Source: Clostridia bacterium | Lineage (GTDB): Bacteria; Bacillota; Clostridia; Peptostreptococcales; Anaerovoracaceae | Direction of reading: 5' to 3' | NCBI GenBank assembly: GCA_024403115.1 | Contig: JAKSSL010000001.1 | Coordinates: 1-64,000, forward strand | DNA length: 64,000 bases | In this document: piece after piece, positions 28,759-36,568 of the stretch | Position numbering within the stretch: position 1 is the stretch's first letter | How the letters are laid out: each line of letters begins with the position of its first letter | The notes under the pieces: generated by a model | What the model was told of the DNA's origin: nothing | The model's input: only the letters and a program-made list of their open reading frames with translations | Database searches by the model: none | Made by a program: the position numbers and the translations under genes

Positions 28759-28796
28759 AAAAATGGTATTTTTTAACACAAAAATACCATTTTTTT
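28759..28796 (-). terminator. Terminator after the first LD-carboxypeptidase gene
   Basis: A long AT-rich stem centred on ATGGTATTTTT/AAAAATACCAT with a 5-nt loop and T-runs on both sides. It lies 40 nt after the LD-carboxypeptidase stop and overlaps the promoter region of the next unit. Confidence 0.75.
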
Positions 28797-28836
28797 TGTT
28801 ATTTTTTTACATTAATCAGATTTTTGTTAATATTAA

Positions 28837-29757
28837 TTAAATATTAAATACCATACTCCTGTTTTTTGTATCAATTGTACAATTTGCCCCTAAAGGAATG
28901 GTCATCATAGGGTTTCCGTGACCTGATTGCACGTTATATATTACAGGAATATCCATGTCTTTTATATCATCTGCTATGGCATCTACGCAAGAATATTCTG
29001 GTGCCTTGTCATTGCTTATTCTAGTAAATTGTCCAAGGACCAAAGCCTTGATGTTTTCAAGCTTTCCAGCAAGTTTTAAATTCATAAACTCACGCTCGAA
29101 TCCACCTACATCTCCACCTACTTCTTCAATAAAAAGTATCTTGCCATCAGTGTCGATTTCATAAGGTGTTTTTAGGCATGCTGCCATCAGACAAAGATTT
29201 CCGCCCACAAGCTGTCCACTTGCGCATCCTTCTTTTAAAACCTTTATTTCTTCACCCTTAGGATTCTTAAACTCATAGGATTCAGTAGCATTTAAAGCTT
29301 GGAAAAATGATTCCCTTGTTTCATCATCAAAATCATCGACCACATTTGAATATACCATTGGTCCATGTAAGGCTACTTGATTGCAGTATTGATTAAGCAT
29401 CACGTTAAAACAAGTCACATCGCTATAACCAATAAAAGGCTTAGGATTTTTCTTTACCAAATCCCAATCTATTTTGTCAAGGATCTGTGTTCCACCGTCT
29501 CCACCTCTTATTGACCAGATACATTTGATTTCTGGATCAGCAAAAGCCTCATTAAAAAGCTTAGCTCTAAGCTCAGGACTGCCAGCCATGAATCCGCCAC
29601 AGTTTGTAGCTACATTTTCAAAAACCTTGGCTTTAAATCCTAGATTTTCCACGGCTTTAACACAATCATCGACTCTATTTTCAGGAATAAAGGAACTGTT
29701 TGCAACAATAGCAACAGTGTCACCCTTTTTAGGTGCTTGTGGATATATTATGCTCAT
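28837..29757 (-). CDS. LD-carboxypeptidase, peptidase S66 family
   Basis: 306-aa relative of LdcA, which removes the terminal D-Ala from murein tetrapeptides at an L,D bond during wall recycling. The expected Ser is in GYSD (Ser112), the Glu in FIEEVGG and the His in QSGHG. No signal peptide, so cytosolic. It is the last gene of the racemase, P1 peptidase and transglutaminase operon. Its Shine-Dalgarno is weak, and translation may depend on coupling to the gene ending 4 nt upstream. A self-immunity (MccF-like) role is the alternative for this family. Confidence 0.88.
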   Translation of the reverse strand: MSIIYPQAPKKGDTVAIVANSSFIPENRVDDCVKAVENLGFKAKVFENVATNCGGFMAGSPELRAKLFNEAFADPEIKCIWSIRGGDGGTQILDKIDWDLVKKNPKPFIGYSDVTCFNVMLNQYCNQVALHGPMVYSNVVDDFDDETRESFFQALNATESYEFKNPKGEEIKVLKEGCASGQLVGGNLCLMAACLKTPYEIDTDGKILFIEEVGGDVGGFEREFMNLKLAGKLENIKALVLGQFTRISNDKAPEYSCVDAIADDIKDMDIPVIYNVQSGHGNPMMTIPLGANCTIDTKNRSMVFNI

Positions 29758-29761
29758 ACTA

Positions 29762-31165
29762 CTACTCTTCTATTATTTTAATTCCCAAATCAGTAAATGT
29801 TCTGTGCATGTGTTCTGCTGTAAAGCCCTTATCATCGTATTCAGCTTCTCCTGTTTGATTGTCATAAGGGTCTTTTCTAGGGAATTTCTTTGCTGGTACT
29901 AATTCTTCTTGTACATCATTGTTGAAAGGCAGTCTATATGGATCAAGATTTCCAAAGTAGAAATTCCACTTGTCCATATTTTGATTTCTCCATGCACTTG
30001 TTCCAAATGATGGATCGCAATACATCCAGCCTACTGCTGGTATATAGAACTTAGCCCAGTCATGTTCGCCAACTGAATTAGGTTCAGCGTCTAATCCTGA
30101 TTGCCAATAAGCAGGTACGCCTGCAATTCTGCAAAGTGTAATGAAAATCAATCCTTGTACACCACAGTCGCCTCTACGGCCTGCAGCAATGTATTCAGGA
30201 ATGTTATCAATTGAAGCATACTCTCTCATGTATCTATACTTAACATTTTGAGTAACCCAGTCATAGATTGCTCTTGCCTTCAGCAATGGATTTACTTCAT
30301 CTCCAACGATTTCAGCACATAAGTCCTTCAAGTATGGAGTGAATACAATGTGAGGAGCTTTCTCTTCCAAATACTTTTGAACATTCTTTGGATAGCCTTC
30401 TTTTTCATAAGCCTCCATGATTAAGTCCAAATCAAGTTTGCTTGTATCATGAATCTTCATTGTGTTAATCAATGAGTATTCAACAAAAGGTCTCATACCC
30501 TTCTTGTATTCAAATTCGAAATATGCTGTTGGTTGCAATTCATCAATTGATGGTAGCTTATCAGGAATAGGATCTGCTGCAATAAGCTTAACTTCGCTCA
30601 ACTCATCTGTTTCATGTGGAAGTGGAATATGAAGTTTTAAAATCTTGCCCTCCTCAACCTCTTCGTCATCAATATAGATTTCATGTTTTACATGAATAAA
30701 AGCTTTTGCCTCATCCTTATCCTTGTATTTCAAAACGAAATCATTGATTAGATTTGCATTATCATCTGCAGGCTCTTCCTCAACAGCTCTTGGCCAGAAT
30801 TCTTTTCCAAAAGAACCGAATAAAGTGCCAACGAAAGAATCTAAGAATCTAAGTTCACCATTGATATAAGCATAGTCAACTTTTCCGTTAATTCTTAACT
30901 CTTCCAATTCTTCCCTTGTAAAATCAGGGATTCTCTTTTGTACTGCTTTTACAGCTTCATCTTCAGTGTAAGTATATCTCTCTTCAAAAAGTTGCATATT
31001 TTGAAGTTCTAATTCAAGTCTAGCCTTCATAGCCTTGGAAACATTCTCATTTTCCAATCTATACTCAATCATTTTTCTTGCTAAATCGAAGTGTCCTGAC
31101 CACTTTTCTTTCAAAATATTTTCTGGAAGTGGTGTGTTTAAATACTTTAAATCTTCAAATGTCAT
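29762..31165 (-). CDS. Transglutaminase-like domain protein
   Basis: 467 aa. The C-terminal third carries a transglutaminase-like papain-fold domain with Cys334 in RGDCGVQ, His368 in EHDW and Asp384 in YCDPSFG, the expected triad. The N-terminal 300 residues are helical then beta-rich and unassigned. There is no signal peptide or membrane helix. Such domains in bacteria are usually peptidases or amidases. Next to LD-carboxypeptidase and P1 peptidase genes, a role in opening unusual peptide bonds is plausible but not shown. Confidence 0.82.
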   Translation of the reverse strand: MTFEDLKYLNTPLPENILKEKWSGHFDLARKMIEYRLENENVSKAMKARLELELQNMQLFEERYTYTEDEAVKAVQKRIPDFTREELEELRINGKVDYAYINGELRFLDSFVGTLFGSFGKEFWPRAVEEEPADDNANLINDFVLKYKDKDEAKAFIHVKHEIYIDDEEVEEGKILKLHIPLPHETDELSEVKLIAADPIPDKLPSIDELQPTAYFEFEYKKGMRPFVEYSLINTMKIHDTSKLDLDLIMEAYEKEGYPKNVQKYLEEKAPHIVFTPYLKDLCAEIVGDEVNPLLKARAIYDWVTQNVKYRYMREYASIDNIPEYIAAGRRGDCGVQGLIFITLCRIAGVPAYWQSGLDAEPNSVGEHDWAKFYIPAVGWMYCDPSFGTSAWRNQNMDKWNFYFGNLDPYRLPFNNDVQEELVPAKKFPRKDPYDNQTGEAEYDDKGFTAEHMHRTFTDLGIKIIEE

Positions 31166-31180
31166 ATCTAGCCTCCTGTA

Positions 31181-32209
31181 TTAATAAAATTCCTTCAAGA
31201 AATCCTGTAATCCCCATTTCTTATTATCTCTGATGCCTAGTGTTGTTTCTGCGTGATAAAGAGAACTAACAATTGCCTCCTCAACCGCTTCTACGCTGGC
31301 CTGGAAAACGGGGTCAATCTTATCGTCATTGATCATCTTCAAATCCATAATGGCTTTTTCAGGGTAATGAGCTACTCTATTTGCTGTTGTAAAAGCAATG
31401 GCTATATCGCCACTTCCATTACCTGAGAATGAGCCTGTTCTAGCTAAAGCAACCAAAGCACGTTTTGAAACCCTCTTAAGCTGTCTTTCGCTAAGAGGAA
31501 TATCTGTTGCAATAATCATTATAATTGAGCCCTTGTCTTTGTCGTTGCAAAGCTTAGTATCATAATGTTTTCCGCCTATAACCAGATTGCCTGCTTCTCC
31601 AAAATTAGACATAACAAGAGCTCCTATAGTGTACTCTTTGTCGTCTATGTTCAAAACCCTGCTGGCAGAACCTATGCCTCCTTTTAATCCAAGGCAAGCC
31701 ATACCACTGCCTCCGCCGACAGCACCTTCTTTAAAATCAACGCTTGCTGAGTTTAAAGCATCGAAGCAATCTCTTTCAGTCACGTGCAAACCTCTAATAT
31801 CGTTTAAAGTTCCATCGTTGCACTCTGTGACCACGCAGTTTACTGTTCCAGTCTTTACTCCAATGTCATCGTTTTGCTCAAGCATGTATTTTGTTAGGGC
31901 TGTAAAAGCTGTACCAATACTCAAAGTGTTTGTAAGTAGTATTGGTGTTTCAATAGTCCCAAGTTCGTCGATTTGAAGCAGGCCTATGCTTTTACCAAAA
32001 CCATTAATAACGCTTGATGCTGCCATCACCTTGTTCTTGAAAAGATTGTCTTGGGCTGGGAACAGAGCAGTAACCCCTGTATGAATATCCTGGCTGCCAC
32101 GCACGTTCTTGTGGCCTACGCTTACGCCCTCAACATCGCTTATTAAATTTTTCTCGCCTGCTTTGAATTTGGAATGAAGATCAAAGCCAGCTTCTTTTGG
32201 AAGTCCCAT
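31181..32209 (-). CDS. P1 family (S58, DmpA-like) aminopeptidase
   Basis: 342-aa N-terminal nucleophile hydrolase of the DmpA/BapA type. The autocleavage and nucleophile site is within GGGSGM (Gly167-Ser168), which would yield alpha and beta chains. Members of S58 release N-terminal L- or D-amino acids or beta-amino acids from small peptides. It is encoded 1 nt after the racemase gene and 15 nt before the transglutaminase gene. Confidence 0.88.
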   Translation of the reverse strand: MGLPKEAGFDLHSKFKAGEKNLISDVEGVSVGHKNVRGSQDIHTGVTALFPAQDNLFKNKVMAASSVINGFGKSIGLLQIDELGTIETPILLTNTLSIGTAFTALTKYMLEQNDDIGVKTGTVNCVVTECNDGTLNDIRGLHVTERDCFDALNSASVDFKEGAVGGGSGMACLGLKGGIGSASRVLNIDDKEYTIGALVMSNFGEAGNLVIGGKHYDTKLCNDKDKGSIIMIIATDIPLSERQLKRVSKRALVALARTGSFSGNGSGDIAIAFTTANRVAHYPEKAIMDLKMINDDKIDPVFQASVEAVEEAIVSSLYHAETTLGIRDNKKWGLQDFLKEFY

Positions 32210-32210
32210 A

Positions 32211-32900
32211 CTATTTCCTCACAATTTTCTCACATACTGTAACGAATGGATTTATGTAGAAAGGATTGTCGTCCCTTCTCTTTTCAACGCTTAATTCAGT
32301 GCAACCAAGAATTGCGTGTGCACAGTTCTTAGCTTTTAATTCGTCTTCAATATCACGCCATAATTGGGCTGGTACGCTCTTGCCTGCTTTTACATAATCG
32401 TAAATCAAGCTCATAATCTTGCCTTGAAGCTCTTCGCTTGGTTCATAGTGTTCCACGCCCAGCTTGTCAAGTTCATTTTGATAAAGCCCTGATTGAATAG
32501 TTCCATCTGTAGCTAGAATTGCAATCTTGCCACCAGCTTCTTTGCAGGCTCTTGCAGTTTCTTTAATCAAATGAATTGGCTCAAGTTCAAGTTCACCTTC
32601 CTGTTGAAGCTTATCAACAAAAAAATGGGCAGTATTACAAGTTACTACGAATGATTCACAGCCAGCGTCCTTTAGAATCTTCAAATCACTTCTAAATTCA
32701 TTTAGCACGCTCTCAATTGCAGCTTCGTCTTTCGAAAGTATAACTGACGTTCTATCAGGCATAGATGCGTGATTTAAAATCACCATATCGATGTGATCCT
32801 GATCTTTTTCCGCTGGTGTTTTCTCAGTTATCATTTCATATAAAACAACTGATGCCATCGGACCCATTCCGCCAATAATTCCAAGTTTGTACTTACCCAT
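32211..32900 (-). CDS. Aspartate/glutamate racemase family protein
   Basis: 229 aa. The cofactor-independent racemase fold is shown by GIIGGMGPMAS at the N-terminus, Cys88 in VTCNTAH and a second catalytic Cys in LGCTEL near residue 198. Both catalytic cysteines are present, so it should be active. Whether it acts on Asp, Glu or another amino acid is unknown. It is the first gene of the peptide-degradation operon under a consensus promoter. Confidence 0.88.
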   Translation of the reverse strand: MGKYKLGIIGGMGPMASVVLYEMITEKTPAEKDQDHIDMVILNHASMPDRTSVILSKDEAAIESVLNEFRSDLKILKDAGCESFVVTCNTAHFFVDKLQQEGELELEPIHLIKETARACKEAGGKIAILATDGTIQSGLYQNELDKLGVEHYEPSEELQGKIMSLIYDYVKAGKSVPAQLWRDIEDELKAKNCAHAILGCTELSVEKRRDDNPFYINPFVTVCEKIVRK

Positions 32901-32935
32901 GAGCCTTACCTCTTATACGTGTTTTTTACAGGTAT

Positions 32936-32964
32936 ATTATATTGAAAATCAGCACTTTTGTCAA
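32936..32964 (-). promoter_or_regulatory. Consensus sigma-A promoter of the racemase operon
   Basis: TTGACA (32959-32964), 17-nt spacer, TATAAT (32936-32941): a perfect match. The -35 box overlaps the stop codon of the yolD-like gene. Confidence 0.85.
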
Positions 32965-33287
32965 TGTAATTCCAGTATAGAGGATATCTTTATAGTCTTG
33001 TCAAAAAGGACTATTTGCTTGTTCAAATAGTCAATATTTTTAAAGCGTCCTGACACTTCGCCAACTGTCCCTTCAAAATAGAATTTGACGGTAACCATTT
33101 GGCCATATTCAAAACTGCGAAGCTTATCGTCAAGCTCCCGCAGCTGGTCCTCACTCATTGTAGGCTTATCTACAGTTTCAAGCTCTCTTTCCTTTTTTCT
33201 CAAAGCCTCTTCCAGCCCTGTCAAAGCTGCAAAAGGCATAAATTGTTTAGCTCTCTTTTCACGAGACATTTTAGGTCTATTCTCCAC
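32961..33287 (-). CDS. YolD-like family protein
   Basis: 108 aa, basic N-terminus with FMPFAALTGLEEALRKKE, typical of the YolD-like family, which is often paired with UvrX-type Y polymerases. The GTG start at 33287 is 8 nt after AGGAGG and lies inside the end of the polymerase gene (11-nt overlap); an ATG six codons in has a poorer site. Molecular function is not established; the link to SOS polymerase is by context. Confidence 0.82.
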   Translation of the reverse strand: MENRPKMSREKRAKQFMPFAALTGLEEALRKKERELETVDKPTMSEDQLRELDDKLRSFEYGQMVTVKFYFEGTVGEVSGRFKNIDYLNKQIVLFDKTIKISSILELH

Positions 33288-34569
33288 TCTTGTGACCTCC
33301 TATTTGTCCGTTTCTTTGCCTTGCAGTTGCTGGCTCAGTAAAATCAATGCCTTTAAGCATAGCATTTTTACCAAATTTCTTCTTCAAAGCCACTATGGTT
33401 TCTTGAAGATTTTCTTCTTCCATTTCCTCCTTAGTGCTCACTTGATCCCACAAGGAGAACTGTTTCTCCTCTGTATAATTTTCAATCTTGTAGCAGGCTA
33501 TGGTAAGCCTCCTAATCATCTTCTTATCATCACAAATTCTATCGTAGATTTCCAGTGCTGCAGGAATTATAGCGCTGGCCAAATTGGTGTTATTATCAAA
33601 GGAAAAGCTGCCTCTAACAAATTCTCCACCTGAAGCTTTTGCATATCCAACTTGCATAGCAACTCCACCACAAGATACTGACTTCTTTGTCAAATCCAAA
33701 GCTAAACCCTCTGCCATTTCATTGACTATGACTCTGCCCTCTCCCTTGCTGTAATCACGCATTAAAACCTGGCCACTGGAAATGCTTTCAGACATGGGCT
33801 TATACTGTTTAATGTCTGCAATTGTTGTTGGTTCAATGCCATTGGCATGATCTATTAAAAGCTCAGCATCTACACCAAAAAGCTTGTACAAAAAATCCTC
33901 ATTGGCCTTTGCGATCTGCTCCATAGTGTAAATTCCATGTTCCGCAAGCTTGTGCTCCGTGCGCTTACCTATGCGCCAAAAATCACTCAAAGGTCTGTGA
34001 TTCCACAAAATCTCTTTGTACAGGTCCTCATCCAAATAGCCAATAAAATCAGGTGAATGCTTTGCAAGAATATCAAGGGCAATCTTAGTCAAATATAGAT
34101 TGGTGCCCACTCCCGCAGTTGCACGAATTCCAAGTTCATTGTATATTTCATCCATGATTTTACGAGCAAGATCACGAGGATTCATTCCATAGTTTTTGAT
34201 ATAACGGCTTACGTCTATAAAAGCCTCATCTATAGAATATACGTGAATATCATCCTTCGAAGCATAACGAAGATAAATGCCGTAAATCTCTGCGGCATAA
34301 TCTATATACTTTTGCATGCGAGGCGGTGCCATAATAAAATCCACATTGGATGGAATCTCAAAAACCCTGCATCTGTTTTTAATTCCCATGGCTTTCATAG
34401 CAGGTGTAATTGCCAAACAAATAGTTTTATCTGTCCTCTCTGGATCTGCTACGACCAAATTAGTTGTAAAGGGATCTAAGCCCCTTTCAACACATTCTAC
34501 AGAAGCATAAAAGGATTTCAAATCTATGCAAATATATGTGAAATTGTTGTCTGATTTTGTTTCCGACAT
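33277..34569 (-). CDS. Y-family DNA polymerase (UvrX/DinB type)
   Basis: 430-aa error-prone translesion polymerase. Catalytic carboxylates are Asp16 in CIDLKSFYASVE and Asp114-Glu115 in SIDEAFIDVS; a helix-hairpin-helix thumb and a little-finger domain follow. With the coupled yolD-like gene it matches the UvrX-YolD arrangement of Firmicutes better than a stand-alone dinB. A LexA-type box overlaps its promoter, so SOS induction is likely. Confidence 0.9.
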   Translation of the reverse strand: MSETKSDNNFTYICIDLKSFYASVECVERGLDPFTTNLVVADPERTDKTICLAITPAMKAMGIKNRCRVFEIPSNVDFIMAPPRMQKYIDYAAEIYGIYLRYASKDDIHVYSIDEAFIDVSRYIKNYGMNPRDLARKIMDEIYNELGIRATAGVGTNLYLTKIALDILAKHSPDFIGYLDEDLYKEILWNHRPLSDFWRIGKRTEHKLAEHGIYTMEQIAKANEDFLYKLFGVDAELLIDHANGIEPTTIADIKQYKPMSESISSGQVLMRDYSKGEGRVIVNEMAEGLALDLTKKSVSCGGVAMQVGYAKASGGEFVRGSFSFDNNTNLASAIIPAALEIYDRICDDKKMIRRLTIACYKIENYTEEKQFSLWDQVSTKEEMEEENLQETIVALKKKFGKNAMLKGIDFTEPATARQRNGQIGGHKSGE

Positions 34570-34590
34570 AGCTTTCTCTCCGTTAGATAT

Positions 34591-34619
34591 ATAATATCAT
34601 AGAGCAGTTAAAAGAACAA
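34591..34619 (-). promoter_or_regulatory. Promoter of the Y polymerase-yolD operon
   Basis: TTGTTC (34614-34619) and TATTAT (34591-34596) with a 17-nt spacer. The -35 box lies within the LexA-type operator. Confidence 0.65.
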
Positions 34620-34625
34620 GTGTTC
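34614..34625. promoter_or_regulatory. LexA (SOS) operator
   Basis: GAACAAGTGTTC, an exact fit to the Gram-positive SOS box GAAC-RNRY-GTTC, extended by A and T runs on both sides. It covers the -35 box of the polymerase operon. Confidence 0.85.
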
Positions 34626-34638
34626 TTTTGCGTCACAT

Positions 34639-34667
34639 TTGAAATATTTTTCCCAATAAAGTATAAT
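34639..34667 (+). promoter_or_regulatory. Promoter of the 210-aa membrane protein gene
   Basis: TTGAAA (34639-34644), 17-nt spacer, TATAAT (34662-34667). The predicted start site falls at the GGAGG ribosome-binding site, giving a very short leader. Confidence 0.65.
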
Positions 34668-34686
34668 CATATTGGAGGGCAAAAGA

Positions 34687-35319
34687 ATGTCAGAACAAAA
34701 CATAACAACACTGAGAAAAAACAGCGAAATAAGCTATACATACACTAGCATTCCTAGGCAGATATTCATTTTATCACTAATGCTCTACTGCCTTGTAAGC
34801 ATGGCTAGTCGAATAGTATATTCTATCAATACTGAAGGATATGCAGATATTGTAAATCTACCATTTATCATAGTTCTATCAGTATTCTGGTTAGTGGTAG
34901 GATTTGTCTTTCTTAGATCCTATACCCTGTTTACAGGAAGTTTCACAAGCACTAGACTTGTACTTAAAACAAAGTTTATTAAAAAGGACAAGGTTTTAGA
35001 ATTTAGCGATGTGAAATATGCCATCTTTGATAAGAAGGGTGTGAAATTCTTCAAAAAGGGCAACAAGAAAAATAGCCTATTAAACCCTGACTTTTACCTT
35101 CCATATTACAAACTGGGAAAGATTAATAAAGAATCCGTAGAAGAACTTTACGAGCTTTTATCCGAGAACAAAAAAATCACAGTTCAAAAGAACTATGACG
35201 AAATGAATGTTTACTCGATGAAGTGGAAAATTATTGCTATTGTCTTTGCCGCTTTGGCAGTGGTATTTGTCCTGATCTCAGGCATGCAAATAGCAAAAGT
35301 AATCGAATACTTAGGATAA
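34687..35319 (+). CDS. Membrane protein with PH-like cytoplasmic segment
   Basis: 210 aa. Two N-terminal helices (about 25-45 and 55-77), a basic soluble segment rich in Lys and Phe (about 85-170) with a bacterial PH/YcxB-like flavour, and a C-terminal helix (about 180-203). The ATG at 34687 follows GGAGG; a TTG five codons earlier lies in that ribosome site and is rejected. Not recognised as a named family. It is divergent from the SOS polymerase operon and ends at a terminator shared with the stomatin gene. Confidence 0.7.
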   Translation: MSEQNITTLRKNSEISYTYTSIPRQIFILSLMLYCLVSMASRIVYSINTEGYADIVNLPFIIVLSVFWLVVGFVFLRSYTLFTGSFTSTRLVLKTKFIKKDKVLEFSDVKYAIFDKKGVKFFKKGNKKNSLLNPDFYLPYYKLGKINKESVEELYELLSENKKITVQKNYDEMNVYSMKWKIIAIVFAALAVVFVLISGMQIAKVIEYLG

Positions 35320-35322
35320 AAT

Positions 35323-35346
35323 AAAGCCTCCAAATATGGAGGCTTT
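35323..35346. terminator. Bidirectional terminator
   Basis: AAAGCCTCCA / TGGAGGCTTT, a perfect 10-bp stem with a 4-nt loop, between the convergent membrane-protein and stomatin genes. Confidence 0.9.
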
Positions 35347-35361
35347 TATAATGGCATATTT

Positions 35362-36321
35362 CTATTTAGTTTCAGCATCAGCGTCTTCAGCTGTCTTTGC
35401 TTTTGCCTTTGCTTTCTTATCCTTACTTGAATCAACTATACCAGTTAAAGAACTTGCAAGACCTGCCATTCCTTGAATTTCTGAAGGAATGATAATCTTT
35501 GTTGCTTGTCCATCTGCAGCTTTTTCAAAAGCTTCTAATGACTTAATAGTCAATACTTCTTGAGTAGGATTTGATTCAACAATCATTCTAATACCATCGG
35601 CTGTTGCTTGCTTAACAAGTCTGATAGCTTCAGCTTCACCTTCTGCTCTCTTAACTTGAGCTTCCTTGCTAGCTTCTGCTTCAAGAATCTTTGATTCCTT
35701 ATTACCTTCTGCAATAAGAATAGCTGACTTCTTTTCACCCTCAGCTCTAAGGATTGCTTCTCTTCTTTCACGTTCAGCTCTCATTTGCTTTTCCATGGCG
35801 ATTTGAATGTCCTTAGGTGGGTTGATGTTCTTTACTTCAACTCTGTTGATTTTAATTCCCCAAGCATCTGTTGCTTCATCAAGGACAATTCTGATCTTTG
35901 AGTTGATGTGTTCACGAGATGTTAAAGTTCCATCAAGTTCCAATTCACCGATAATGTTTCTAAGTGTAGTTGCACTTAGGTTTTCAATAGCTGCCATTGG
36001 ATTTTCAACACCATAAGCAAATAGCTTTGGATCTGTAATTTGGAAATATACTACTGTATCAATTTCAATAGTAACATTATCCTTTGTGATTACAGGTTGT
36101 GGTGGGAAATCAATTACGTGTTCCTTCAAAGAAACCTTCTTAGCAACCTTGTCAATTAGCGGAATTTTGAAATGCAGTCCAACCTGCCATGTTCCATGAT
36201 AAGCACCTAATCTTTCAATTACAAAAGCATTTGCTTGTGGAACAATTCTAATGTTTGTGACAATTAGTCCAATAATGATTATTACTAGTAGAATAATCGC
36301 GATGATCTTAAAAACCTCCAT
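35362..36321 (-). CDS. SPFH/band 7 (stomatin, QmcA-like) protein
   Basis: 319 aa. An N-terminal membrane helix (residues about 4-22) is followed by the SPFH domain (about 25-190). A long Ala/Glu/Lys-rich coiled coil (about 190-250) leads to a lysine/alanine-rich tail. Such proteins form ring or cage oligomers in membrane microdomains and are typically encoded with NfeD proteins, as here. A GGAGG site precedes the ATG. Confidence 0.92.
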   Translation of the reverse strand: MEVFKIIAIILLVIIIIGLIVTNIRIVPQANAFVIERLGAYHGTWQVGLHFKIPLIDKVAKKVSLKEHVIDFPPQPVITKDNVTIEIDTVVYFQITDPKLFAYGVENPMAAIENLSATTLRNIIGELELDGTLTSREHINSKIRIVLDEATDAWGIKINRVEVKNINPPKDIQIAMEKQMRAERERREAILRAEGEKKSAILIAEGNKESKILEAEASKEAQVKRAEGEAEAIRLVKQATADGIRMIVESNPTQEVLTIKSLEAFEKAADGQATKIIIPSEIQGMAGLASSLTGIVDSSKDKKAKAKAKTAEDADAETK

Positions 36322-36332
36322 TTTTACCTCCT

Positions 36333-36563
36333 TTAATCATCTAATCCTTTATTCCTTCTTGCATCGCTTTCCGCGTACTTCTTGGCATATCGTGCTTTCA
36401 TGTCTTCGTACTCATACCAAGTCAAAATACCCGAATCATACAATGCTTTTAAGTTACGCTCGGAATCACTGTGATATGTGCGAGCAGAATTAACTTTCAA
36501 ATTATCTGTAAAAGCGTCCTTTTCTTTCGGCTTAACTGCTGATAGTGCTTTCTTGCTGTCCAC
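36333..36563 (-). CDS. Small SHOCT-like domain protein
   Basis: 76 aa, highly charged. The C-terminal half (NLKALYDSGILTWYEYEDMK near residues 38-57) has the pattern of a SHOCT short C-terminal domain. The start is a GTG 5 nt after the HTH-NfeD stop without a good Shine-Dalgarno, so expression probably relies on coupling. It lies between NfeD and stomatin genes. The function is unknown; an oligomerisation or adaptor role is a guess from the domain. Confidence 0.6.
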   Translation of the reverse strand: MDSKKALSAVKPKEKDAFTDNLKVNSARTYHSDSERNLKALYDSGILTWYEYEDMKARYAKKYAESDARRNKGLDD

Positions 36564-36568
36564 GGATT

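Noticed and set aside
28740-28836. AT-rich inverted repeat as a mobile-element end or attachment site
   Set aside because: No integrase, transposase or direct repeat nearby; it fits a terminator and promoter.
33085-33633. 182-codon plus-strand open frame across the yolD/polymerase junction
   Set aside because: Antisense shadow; no supporting start signal and the minus-strand genes are well supported.
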